Assembly (NCBI GenBank): GCA_900315485.1
Contig: OMZI01000002.1
Coordinates: 40,521-104,520, forward strand
DNA: 64,000 bases
Source: an uncultured Eubacteriales bacterium
Lineage (GTDB): Bacteria > Bacillota > Clostridia > Peptostreptococcales > Anaerovoracaceae
Reading direction: 5' to 3'
Part shown: positions 56,734-64,000 of the stretch, piece after piece
Numbering within the stretch: the first letter of the stretch is position 1
Layout: each line of letters begins with the position of its first letter
The notes under the pieces: generated by a model
Databases searched by the model: none
What the model was told of the DNA's origin: nothing
What the model saw: only the letters and a program-made list of their open reading frames with translations
Translations under genes and position numbers: made by a program

Positions 56734-59733
56734 TTGAAATACAGGATCAACAAGACCAACTACTGCAGTTTTGATACGATCAGCATCAATGAGCTGCAGC
56801 CGAGAAGCTATTTCATCCCTTATCCGGACAGGGCATCTTCCGATGCGGCTTCCGGTAAGGCCAAGAGATACAGCTCACCTATGGTAAAATGCCTGAACGG
56901 CGACTGGGATTTCAGATTCTATCCGCTTCCTGCGGAAATTCCTGATGTCCTTGATACGGACAACACCGATTTTGACAAAATCGATGTGCCGTCATGCTGG
57001 CAGTTCAGAGGCTACGATAAGCCTTTCTATGTCAACACGAGATATCAGTTCCCGTTCGATCCGCCGAAGATCCCTGAGACTGAGAAGGTGGGCAGGACAT
57101 TCTGCTGGACCGGCGCAGATAAGGGTACCAGACCGAGATGGACGGATCCGGGCGAGGAATACAATTTTGCAGGTATCTACAGGACGTTCTTCACTGCTGA
57201 AGACCTGTCAAAAAAGCATATTCTGAGCTTTCTTGGTGTAGCCAGCTGTGCTGACATCTATGTCAACGGGAGATTTGCAGGATATACCGAAGGAGCTCAC
57301 AATACAGCGGAATTCTATGTATCACATCTCATTCACGAGGGTGAAAACGAGCTCGTGGTCGTAGTGCGCAGGTGGTGCAACGGCACGTATCTTGAATGTC
57401 AGGACATGTTCCGCAACAACGGCATATTCCGCGATGTGCTGCTGAGGATCGAGGACAGAGACGGCATCAGGGATATTGATTTTGCCTGTGAAAAGACTTC
57501 TGACGGATATACTGCCAGGCTGAAGGCCGAGATGTATGCTGACAATGAGGTGACATTTACTCTTAAGGGCCACGGCATAGAGGTTACAAAGACGGTCAGG
57601 TCGGAGGATAATACTGCTGAGGCAGTCTTTGAGGGGCTCGATGTGACAGAGTGGAACGCCGAGAAGCCTGTTCTCTACGATATCTATTACGAGACAGCAG
57701 GTGAGTGCATACATGAGAGGGCCGGATTCCGCACAGTAACGATCGAAGGTGACATCTTCCTGATCAACGGAAGGAAGGTCAAGCTTCACGGTGTCAACCA
57801 TCACGACACAAGTTCTGTAAACGGATACACAATGACTCCTGAGGAGATCGAGCGCGATATGCTCATCTGCAAGGAGTACAACATAGATACAGTAAGGACT
57901 TCGCATTATCCGCCGGATCCGTATCTTCTTGAGGTGTGCGATGAGATCGGCATCTACATAGTTGACGAGGCGGATATTGAAACACACGGAACCTTCTCCA
58001 TGCAGCTCCCGGCTACATACAATACGATCAGCCACGATCCGAAGTGGGAGGCACACTATCTTGACAGGGCTGAGCATCTGTATCAGAGGGACAAGCTGCA
58101 CACATCCATCGTGATGTGGAGCCTTGGAAACGAGGCGGGCGGATACAATAACACGGACAAAATGTACGGCTATCTCAAGAGCCGCTCTTCACTTCCTGTC
58201 CACTACGAGAGCGCCGTTCACTGCAGAAGAAAGGCATATGACGTAGCAAGTGAGATGTATCCTCCTGTGGAGAGAGTACATGAGATAGGCGAGAAGACCT
58301 ATAAGATCAGAGAAATGTGCGACAGGCCGTATTTCCTGTGTGAATATGCTCATGCAATGGGCGTGGGACCGGGAGACATGGAGGCGTACTGGAAAGAGAT
58401 ATATACTCATGACAGCCTGTTCGGAGGCTGCGTATGGGAGATGGTCGACCATGCAGTTCTGCATGAGGACGGCAGCTATACATACGGCGGAGATCACGGC
58501 GAATGGGAACATGACGGCAACTTCTGCGTGGACGGCATGTTCTATCCTGACAGGACGCCCTCGACCGGAGCAAGGATCGCAAAATTCATATACAGGCCTC
58601 TGAGGGTCAGACATTTCGGCAGGAACCTCTTTGAGATATTCAATACGAAGTCATTCACTGACGGCAGCGAGTATGAGATGAAACTGAAATGGAGCGACGG
58701 CCATGAGGAGACTCTCGTTCCTGATGTGAAACCGCTCGGGAAGGTTACGGTAGATCTCGATGAGAGCGGTCACAGGGCCGGTGCAAGGCAGGCCGGAAGG
58801 GACTGCCTCCTTGACATCATCACCACAGAGAAGGCTACAGGCCGTGAGGTCAGCCGCGAGCAGCTGGTTTTCGAGGAGAGGATACCGGGAGTGCCTGCGG
58901 GAACAGGCACCGTGCAGCTTTCGAAGTTCATCGGCTCGGACGGAGCAGACATAGTAGAAGCTGCTGCGGATACCGGCGATGCTCCTGAGGTCATTCTGGG
59001 CGGGATCCCTGTAAGGCCGGGAGAGCCTTACACCATAATCTTCCGTGCGCCTACGGACAATGATTTCATTCTTTACGGTGCGAAGAACAGCATGAAGGAA
59101 TTCTCGGAGCAGAAGGAGGAGATCACTTCTGTGGAGAAGACCGACGGAAAAGCTGTCATAAAGTCCAGGATAACAACGAGGAGACATGCGTTCACATGCA
59201 CAGATACGTATGAGGCCGTCCCAGAAGGGATTCTCGTAACAAGCAGACTTAAGTGCACTAAGGGAAGGGGCAATCTTCCGAGATTCGGAAAGGCGTTCAG
59301 ACTGGACTCATCCTATGACAGAGTAAGATATCTCGGCAGAAACGGCGAGTCATATGCTGATATGAAGGATCAGACCCAGATAGAAGAGGTCAGCTGCAGA
59401 GTCAAGGACATGACAGAGCCTAACATCAAGCCGCAGGAGAGCGGAAACAGGATGGACTGCAGATGGGCAAGCGTGAGCAACGGGAAGAAGACCCTGACAT
59501 TCACAGCTGCAGGCAGGGCATTTGAGCTCGGTATCAAGAGATACAGCGACACAGAACTTCTCAGCATGAAGCACAGAGAGGACGAGGTGACTACGGGCAC
59601 ATACGTTACGATCTCAGCATTCCAGCAGGGAATAGGCACCGGCATCTGCGGACCGCAGACAGCACAGGAGTACTGCTATCCTGTAAAGGACGAATACGAG
59701 CTGAAGTTCCTTATAAGTACATCGGATAAATAA
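56734..59733 (+). CDS. lacZ: Beta-galactosidase, glycoside hydrolase family 2
   Basis: 999 residues, LacZ-type five-domain enzyme without signal peptide. N-terminal sugar-binding domain (about 40-220), Ig-like domain, TIM barrel with acid/base E467 ('SLGNEAGG') and nucleophile E537 ('FLCEYAHAMG'), and a C-terminal small-chain domain (about 745-995). It hydrolyses lactose and other beta-galactosides inside the cell. The start codon is TTG, supported by AAGGAGATA five bases upstream; no ATG fits, since the next Met is after the conserved N-terminus. A terminator follows. No lactose transporter is adjacent. Confidence 0.96.
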   Translation: MKYRINKTNYCSFDTISINELQPRSYFIPYPDRASSDAASGKAKRYSSPMVKCLNGDWDFRFYPLPAEIPDVLDTDNTDFDKIDVPSCWQFRGYDKPFYVNTRYQFPFDPPKIPETEKVGRTFCWTGADKGTRPRWTDPGEEYNFAGIYRTFFTAEDLSKKHILSFLGVASCADIYVNGRFAGYTEGAHNTAEFYVSHLIHEGENELVVVVRRWCNGTYLECQDMFRNNGIFRDVLLRIEDRDGIRDIDFACEKTSDGYTARLKAEMYADNEVTFTLKGHGIEVTKTVRSEDNTAEAVFEGLDVTEWNAEKPVLYDIYYETAGECIHERAGFRTVTIEGDIFLINGRKVKLHGVNHHDTSSVNGYTMTPEEIERDMLICKEYNIDTVRTSHYPPDPYLLEVCDEIGIYIVDEADIETHGTFSMQLPATYNTISHDPKWEAHYLDRAEHLYQRDKLHTSIVMWSLGNEAGGYNNTDKMYGYLKSRSSLPVHYESAVHCRRKAYDVASEMYPPVERVHEIGEKTYKIREMCDRPYFLCEYAHAMGVGPGDMEAYWKEIYTHDSLFGGCVWEMVDHAVLHEDGSYTYGGDHGEWEHDGNFCVDGMFYPDRTPSTGARIAKFIYRPLRVRHFGRNLFEIFNTKSFTDGSEYEMKLKWSDGHEETLVPDVKPLGKVTVDLDESGHRAGARQAGRDCLLDIITTEKATGREVSREQLVFEERIPGVPAGTGTVQLSKFIGSDGADIVEAAADTGDAPEVILGGIPVRPGEPYTIIFRAPTDNDFILYGAKNSMKEFSEQKEEITSVEKTDGKAVIKSRITTRRHAFTCTDTYEAVPEGILVTSRLKCTKGRGNLPRFGKAFRLDSSYDRVRYLGRNGESYADMKDQTQIEEVSCRVKDMTEPNIKPQESGNRMDCRWASVSNGKKTLTFTAAGRAFELGIKRYSDTELLSMKHREDEVTTGTYVTISAFQQGIGTGICGPQTAQEYCYPVKDEYELKFLISTSDK

Positions 59734-59737
59734 CAGA

Positions 59738-59769
59738 AGAGCCTGCAGGAGTTGTCTGCAGGCTCTTTT
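59738..59769 (+). terminator. Intrinsic terminator after lacZ
   Basis: AGAGCCTGCA (59738-59747) pairs with TGCAGGCTCT (59757-59766), followed by TTT. Confidence 0.88.
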
Positions 59770-59804
59770 GGAGCTCCTCTTACGGCTCGTACGCAGCTGC
59801 TCTG

Positions 59805-59831
59805 AAAAAAAGAGGAGCCGAAAGCTCCTCT
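59805..59831 (-). terminator. Terminator of the tRNA-Val transcript
   Basis: On the minus strand the arms 59824-59831 and 59811-59818 (AGAGGAGC and its complement) close a 5-base loop and are followed by a T-run (59810-59805). It begins directly at the encoded CCA end of the tRNA. Confidence 0.85.
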
Positions 59832-59907
59832 TGGTGGTCTATGTGGGGCTCGAACCCACGACATCATGGTTGTGACCCATGCGCTCTCCCAGCTGAGCTA
59901 ACAGACC
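59832..59907 (-). tRNA. tRNA-Val (anticodon CAC)
   Basis: Reading the minus strand from 59907: acceptor GGTCTGT pairs with ATAGACC (one G-T pair); D arm GCTC/GAGC; anticodon arm CATGG/CCATG with loop GTCACAA, giving T33 and anticodon CAC; five-base variable loop; T arm GTGGG/CCCAC with TTCGAGC. A73 and an encoded CCA end follow. CAC reads GUG (valine). The plus-strand text shows GTG at this place, which must not be mistaken for a histidine anticodon because the T arm fixes the orientation. Confidence 0.93.
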
Positions 59908-59952
59908 GGATATGAGTATTATAGCACAAAAAAAGTGTATGGTTGTGGTAAA

Positions 59953-61512
59953 ATGTTATCAGACATGAATACAGACTACTTAGTACGGGCATTGATAATG
60001 GCAGGAAGTCTGATCATGGTGATCAACATATTCCTGTATGTGAGATTAGAGAGGTACATTGTACGGGAGTGGAAAGTCGGAAAAGAAGTCCGCGGACTGT
60101 ATGTACCTATCACTTTGCTTGTGCTGTTTCTTGCGGGGTATCTGGCTGTAGGGATCTTCGGCAGACCGGATATCGTGATGGCGGGAATACTCTTCGGCGG
60201 CAGTGTTTTCGTGCTTGCCATATTCAGGATAATAAGCGATCTGGCTGAGAAGGTCCGCAGTACAGAGTCACTGAGGGTCGATCTGCAGGCAGCTGAAAAG
60301 GCCAGCAAGTCCAAGACTGTTTTCCTGTCCAACATGTCGCATGATATAAGGACTCCGCTGAACGCCATCATAGGATACGCATCTCTTGCGGAAGAGGAGG
60401 ATACGACTGAAGAACAGGTAAGGACGTATGTTCATAAGATAGGCATCTCCGGCAAGCATCTTCTCGACCTCATAAACGATATCCTTGAGATGAGCAGGAT
60501 AGAGAGCGGCAGGATGCATCTTGATGAGCAGCCTGTGGATATAATACAGATATTCGATGATGTGGACACTGTTTTCACCGATCAGATGAAAACGAAGAAT
60601 ATCGCATTTTCAGTCGATACGTCCGGTGTTGAAGACAGATATGTCATGTGCGACAGGGTGAGGTTCAGCCGGGTGCTCATGAACCTTGTCAGCAATGCGT
60701 TCAAGTTCACTCCGGAAGGCGGCAGGGTAGCCGTGGTACTGAAGCAGAAAAAGCCTGTGTCCGGTGACAGGTCAGTATCTGAATATATACTGACTGTCGA
60801 AGACAACGGTATAGGCATGTCTGAAGAATTTGCTGCCAGAGTGTTCGAATCATTCGAGCGTGAGCGCACTTCCACTGTCAGCAGCATACAGGGCACAGGT
60901 CTCGGGCTCGCCATAACCCGCAGTATCGTGGAGATGATGAACGGCAGCATCGAAGTCGAGACCGAGAAGGATAAGGGGAGCACGTTCACTGTGCGCATCC
61001 CGATGGCAGCAGCAGATACGGGCGCCTCTCCTGAGACTGAATCCATCAGACTGGATAATCAGGACTGCAGGTGTGCTGGCGGAATGAGAGTCCTGCTTGC
61101 TGAGGATGTTGAGGTCAACCGCGAGATAGCTGTTATGATACTCAGCAACATGGGATTCTGCGTTGAGACTGCCTGCAACGGAAAAGAGGCAGTGGAGATG
61201 CTCATGGCATCCGAGCCGGGCTACTACAACGCAGTGCTGATGGATGTCCAGATGCCTGTAATGAACGGGTATGAGGCAACCAGGATGATAAGGTCGCTTG
61301 AAGATCCGGACCTCGCTGCGGTGCCGGTCATCGCTGTGACTGCGAATGCTTTTGCAGAAGACATACAGGATGCGATGGATGCCGGAATGGACGGTCACAT
61401 TGCGAAGCCTCTCGATCCGCAGATGATCGCAAAGGTGCTGAGACCTCTTATACTGGGATCATGCGGAGCGGACGAAGATATAAATCAATTGAAGAAGGGA
61501 AATACAGAATAG
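59953..61512 (+). CDS. Hybrid sensor histidine kinase with receiver domain
   Basis: About 519 residues. Two or three membrane helices near the N-terminus (about 8-30 and 48-85), a short helical linker, then HisKA with phospho-accepting H130 ('MSHDIRTPLNAIIGYASLA'). The ATPase domain has N box 'LVSNAFKFTP', G1 'VEDNGIGM' and G2 'GTGLGLAI'. The C-terminal receiver domain has D431 in 'LMDVQMP' and the lysine in 'AKPLDPQ'. No large sensory domain is present and no DNA-binding regulator is adjacent, so output is unclear. The start is uncertain: GTG 59935 and ATG 59953 or 59965 are all in frame without a clear ribosome site. The next gene starts within its stop codon. Confidence 0.9.
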   Translation: MLSDMNTDYLVRALIMAGSLIMVINIFLYVRLERYIVREWKVGKEVRGLYVPITLLVLFLAGYLAVGIFGRPDIVMAGILFGGSVFVLAIFRIISDLAEKVRSTESLRVDLQAAEKASKSKTVFLSNMSHDIRTPLNAIIGYASLAEEEDTTEEQVRTYVHKIGISGKHLLDLINDILEMSRIESGRMHLDEQPVDIIQIFDDVDTVFTDQMKTKNIAFSVDTSGVEDRYVMCDRVRFSRVLMNLVSNAFKFTPEGGRVAVVLKQKKPVSGDRSVSEYILTVEDNGIGMSEEFAARVFESFERERTSTVSSIQGTGLGLAITRSIVEMMNGSIEVETEKDKGSTFTVRIPMAAADTGASPETESIRLDNQDCRCAGGMRVLLAEDVEVNREIAVMILSNMGFCVETACNGKEAVEMLMASEPGYYNAVLMDVQMPVMNGYEATRMIRSLEDPDLAAVPVIAVTANAFAEDIQDAMDAGMDGHIAKPLDPQMIAKVLRPLILGSCGADEDINQLKKGNTE

Positions 61513-62042
61513 TGAAAGTTAAGAAGATTTTCTTTGATCTCGACGGTGTTATGGCGGACTTTGACAGGGGAGTTCATGAACTGTGCGGAATGGATGCATT
61601 CTCACATGAGGACGACCCTGCATATAATTTTGACGATGAGATGTGGGTCAGGATCAAGGAAGTAGGTCACTTCTATGACAAGCTGGAGCTGATGCCGGGA
61701 GCCAAAAAGCTGTTCGATGACCTGTATGCAAGGTATGGCAGCAGGTGCGAGATTCTGAGCGGCATCCCGAAGCCGAAAAGGGGGATCACAACTGCCGGCC
61801 AGGACAAGATAAACTGGGTGCGCAGGATGCTCTCAAAAGATGTTGTTGTCAATATCGTCTATAAGGAAGATAAGCCGGACTACTGCACCGGCAGGGACTG
61901 CATCCTCATAGATGACCTGCCTGCGAACATAATGGCATGGGAGAAGATGGGAGGCACTGGAATCATCAACACCGGTGCAGAGGACACCAGGATGATACTT
62001 GAGGAAATGGGACTTCTGGAGCCCGTTGAGGCAGATCATTAA
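61512..62042 (+). CDS. HAD-family 5'(3')-deoxyribonucleotidase-like protein
   Basis: 176 residues. HAD motif I 'FFDLDGVMADF' near the N-terminus provides nucleophile and acid/base aspartates; 'DCILIDDLPANI' is motif IV. 'LMPGAKKLFDDL' and 'ILSGIPKP' (motif II serine) complete the NT5C-type architecture, which dephosphorylates (deoxy)nucleoside monophosphates. Start is GTG at 61512, one base inside the kinase stop (TAGTG), with GAAGGGA upstream; the longer upstream frame has no ribosome site. Coupling to a sensor kinase gene is odd and may be only a packing effect. Confidence 0.82.
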   Translation: MKVKKIFFDLDGVMADFDRGVHELCGMDAFSHEDDPAYNFDDEMWVRIKEVGHFYDKLELMPGAKKLFDDLYARYGSRCEILSGIPKPKRGITTAGQDKINWVRRMLSKDVVVNIVYKEDKPDYCTGRDCILIDDLPANIMAWEKMGGTGIINTGAEDTRMILEEMGLLEPVEADH

Positions 62043-62043
62043 T

Positions 62044-62072
62044 AAAAAAAGATCCGGTCAGCGGCCGGATCT
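62044..62072 (-). terminator. Terminator of the DapF/PhzF-fold gene
   Basis: AGATCCGG (62050-62057) and CCGGATCT (62065-62072) form the stem; the minus-strand product continues into seven T. The stop codon (62058-62060) lies in the loop. Confidence 0.85.
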
Positions 62073-62876
62073 GAATATGACTTTACCAGTAAGCATTGGC
62101 TGCCCGCCGGTGACATCCACACGGATGATGCCTCCGGGCTGTTTTATTTCCGTATGTGAGCTGCCGCCCGTCATGTAGCGGTACCAGCCTGCTGCAGTAC
62201 TTCCTGTAGCACAGCCGTGCTCCCAGAAAAGCGTTTCCTGATCGGGAACATATACAAGCGGTCTGATGCTGACAGAGTCCTCATCAGGCTGCGTGGATGT
62301 CAGGGCATCATAGTCAGGACACAGCATGAGACCCAGAGCTGAGACCTCGAGCTCGCGCGCATATTCCTGCACTGCCTTTTCTGCATGAGGTATGCTGAAG
62401 TCATCAGCAGGTACGAGAAGGTGGGATATGCCCTCGAATGAGATGAGAGGGTAGCCTCTGTACGTGCTGAGTGCAGGAACAGGCATCCCGACTGTTCCCT
62501 CGAAGTACGAGCCGCCGAAAAGAACATCTGAAGCGGCTTCAGGGTCCTCTTCAAGCCTTCTGACATGTACATTCAGGAGCTCATCGGCTCCAGATGATTC
62601 CACCGTGATGACAGCATCACAGCCCTGCTCAAGGCCGTGAGTGCCTGCGTGCCATGCCGCTGCAGAAAGAGTCGCGTTGCCGCAGAACTCGTAACCCATC
62701 ATCTCAAGCCCTGTATCTGAGTCTGAATCAGACATCAGAAAACCGACCTGCTCGCAGGAGGGTTCTCTGTCAAAAGCTTCCTGTATCATGTCCTGACGGG
62801 TCTCCGGCGTATACGGTGATGTTATCAGGACTGTAATGTTCCCCGTAGGGTCAGCAACTATGTAATCAAAATCCAT
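62058..62876 (-). CDS. DapF/PhzF-fold two-cysteine protein, possible amino-acid racemase/epimerase
   Basis: 272 residues. Two half-barrels each offer a cysteine in the DAP-epimerase position: C65 in 'EFCGNATLSAA' and C222 in 'HGCATGSTAAG'. PhzF isomerases usually lack this pair, while DapF-, proline/hydroxyproline- and CntK-type racemases have it, so cofactor-independent epimerisation is likely. The substrate is unknown; a true DapF is already encoded at 40.9 kb, so this protein probably has another one. The start ATG follows TAGGTG on the minus strand. It is a single gene, divergent from the kinase downstream. Confidence 0.8.
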   Translation of the reverse strand: MDFDYIVADPTGNITVLITSPYTPETRQDMIQEAFDREPSCEQVGFLMSDSDSDTGLEMMGYEFCGNATLSAAAWHAGTHGLEQGCDAVITVESSGADELLNVHVRRLEEDPEAASDVLFGGSYFEGTVGMPVPALSTYRGYPLISFEGISHLLVPADDFSIPHAEKAVQEYARELEVSALGLMLCPDYDALTSTQPDEDSVSIRPLVYVPDQETLFWEHGCATGSTAAGWYRYMTGGSSHTEIKQPGGIIRVDVTGGQPMLTGKVIFRSGR

Positions 62877-63017
62877 GCACCTATATTAACACATTAAAGT
62901 GCCGGATGCTGTGCAATCTTGAAATAAAAATAGCACGGAATTGTATATTGTTACGTTCATGCGCAAGGCTTAAGATAGTAAAAGGTTATTATTATACTGA
63001 GAAAAGAGGAATCCAGA

Positions 63018-63851
63018 ATGAAAAGAGTTTTGACCATACAGGATATATCATGCCTCGGAAAGTGCTCCATCACCATAGCTCTGCCGGTGATCTCAGCGCT
63101 TGGCTCAGAGGCTGTCATACTGCCGACCGCAGTACTTTCGACACATACGATGTTCAAGAATTTCACAGTTAAGGATCTTTCAGACCAGATCGAGCCTATC
63201 ACACAGCACTGGCTGAGTGAGGATGTGAAGTTCGATGCTATCTACACAGGATATCTCGGGACACCTGAGCAGATCGACCAGATGAAGGAGCTGTTCACTC
63301 AGTTCAGAGGCGAGAATACCCTCGTATTCGTAGACCCTGTAATGGCAGACAACGGCAAGCTGTATCCTGCATTTGACATGGCCTATGCGAAGAAGAATGC
63401 AGAGCTCTGCGGAGCTGCGGACATCATCGTGCCTAACATCACAGAGGCTGCCTTCATGACAGACATGGAGTACAGGGAAGAGAAGGACCACGATGAAGAG
63501 TATATCAAGAAGATGCTCGGAAGACTGGCTGAGCTCGGAGCACGCATCAACGTGCTGACAGGCGTTTCACTCGAGCCGGGAAAGACAGGCGTCATGGGAC
63601 TGGACACTGAGACAGGCGACTATTATCTGTATCAGAACGACAAGATCAATGCGTCATTCCACGGAACAGGAGACCTCTTCTCAAGCACCTGCGTCGGTGA
63701 AATGATGAGAGGAAAGAGCTGGCAGGATGCGATGAGGATAGCTGCGGAATATACCGCACGCACGATCGAAGTCACGATGCATAATCCTGACAAGCCTTGG
63801 TACGGTGTGGACTTTGAGGCCACACTGCCTGAACTGATCCTCGCAAAATAG
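63018..63851 (+). CDS. pdxY: Pyridoxal/pyridoxamine kinase
   Basis: 277 residues, ribokinase superfamily; phosphorylates pyridoxal or pyridoxamine to make PLP. 'TIQDISCLGKCS' at the N-terminus, 'VDPVMADNG' (about 106-114) and the ATP/catalytic 'FHGTGDLFSS' with base D219 are diagnostic. The pyridoxamine-kinase group in Clostridia has this short form. AGAGGAA precedes the ATG, and TATACT at 62993-62998 is a candidate -10 box. PLP is the cofactor of three enzymes in this window, but no operon link exists. Confidence 0.92.
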   Translation: MKRVLTIQDISCLGKCSITIALPVISALGSEAVILPTAVLSTHTMFKNFTVKDLSDQIEPITQHWLSEDVKFDAIYTGYLGTPEQIDQMKELFTQFRGENTLVFVDPVMADNGKLYPAFDMAYAKKNAELCGAADIIVPNITEAAFMTDMEYREEKDHDEEYIKKMLGRLAELGARINVLTGVSLEPGKTGVMGLDTETGDYYLYQNDKINASFHGTGDLFSSTCVGEMMRGKSWQDAMRIAAEYTARTIEVTMHNPDKPWYGVDFEATLPELILAK

Positions 63852-63901
63852 GTATTCAGCGGACTACTCAATATGCACGCATATGCAAAACCCCGCAGCC
63901 T

Positions 63902-63930
63902 TGAACTGCTACCCGTCAAGAGGACAGTGA
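63902..63930 (+). mobile_element. Possible terminal repeat of an IS3-family element, cut by the window end
   Basis: TGAACTGCTACCCGTCAAGA, continuing with GGACAG, resembles terminal inverted repeats of IS150-group IS3 elements (TGxACTGCxCCC...GGACA). Only ~100 bases remain to the right and no transposase start is visible, so this rests on motif resemblance alone. Confidence 0.35.
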
Positions 63931-63948
63931 AAAATCAAAAGATTATGG

Positions 63949-63981
63949 CAACCAGTAACAGAAATGTTGCTGGTTGTTTTT
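63949..63981 (+). terminator. Intrinsic terminator downstream of pdxY
   Basis: CAACCAGTAAC (63949-63959) pairs with GTTGCTGGTTG (63966-63976, one G-T pair), followed by TTTTT. If the IS end at 63902 is real, this hairpin lies inside the element and would block read-through into it. Confidence 0.8.
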
Positions 63982-64000
63982 GGGGAAAGCAGACGCTGTT

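Noticed and set aside
59832-59907. tRNA-His, because GTG appears in the anticodon region of the plus strand
   Set aside because: The T arm and encoded CCA show the gene is on the minus strand; its anticodon is CAC, valine.

Overview
The window reads as a dense, mostly plus-strand stretch of a Clostridia-type (Firmicutes/Bacillota) anaerobe chromosome. The basis is strong AGGAGG-type ribosome binding sites, frequent GTG/TTG starts, roughly even base composition, type III glutamine synthetase, the acetylase route to diaminopimelate, GPH sugar symport, a ferredoxin-tailed aldo/keto reductase and intrinsic hairpin-plus-T terminators. A more precise family is not claimed. No CRISPR array, rRNA, prophage or complete insertion sequence is visible; one possible IS3-type end sits at the extreme right edge.

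Layout. 1-6.6 kb: tail of a membrane transporter, an amidohydrolase with a highly structured upstream region, an unknown protein, a cytoplasmic 5'-nucleotidase-like phosphoesterase, a two-helix membrane protein and a convergent ArsB/NhaD-type permease. 6.6-14.7 kb: PepD-type dipeptidase behind a possible structured leader, a GH4 alpha-galactosidase with a GPH symporter, a membrane-anchored glycerophosphodiesterase-like protein, a SEC-C protein and a MATE exporter. 14.7-18.3 kb: purC-purA-purB from a good promoter. 18.5-29.9 kb: ilvE, a LysR regulator, then glnN, asnB, pyrG, glmS and guaA. The last five form a run in which glutamine is made and then consumed by four different amidotransferases. 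pyrG is preceded by a 51-53 bp tandem repeat carrying eight GGTCCT hexamers.

30.0-38.7 kb is the most unusual part. A PLP enzyme of the cysteine-desulfurase fold carries a predicted lipoprotein signal peptide. Divergent from it is a 1607-residue protein that appears to join a YqeK-like HD phosphohydrolase, a long helical-repeat region, a NadD/CoaD-type nucleotidylyltransferase, a possible GNAT fold and a PRPP-loop-containing phosphoribosyltransferase-like domain. It is followed by a divergent lactate/malate dehydrogenase homologue and a two-part flavodoxin-fold oxidoreductase. These three plus-strand genes are the best candidate for an undescribed system, plausibly in nucleotide or NAD-type cofactor metabolism; the function is inference.

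38.9-48.6 kb: a tightly packed operon dapH-aminotransferase-dapF-deacetylase-purF-carA-carB, with several overlapping starts, combines lysine/cell-wall precursor synthesis with carbamoyl phosphate and the first purine step. 48.6-59.7 kb: cytoplasmic glycosidases (GH36, GH5, GH2), an aldo/keto reductase, a Kup potassium transporter and an anchored polysaccharide deacetylase. 59.8-64 kb: tRNA-Val(CAC), a hybrid histidine kinase, a deoxyribonucleotidase-like HAD protein, a two-cysteine DapF/PhzF-fold protein and a pyridoxal/pyridoxamine kinase.
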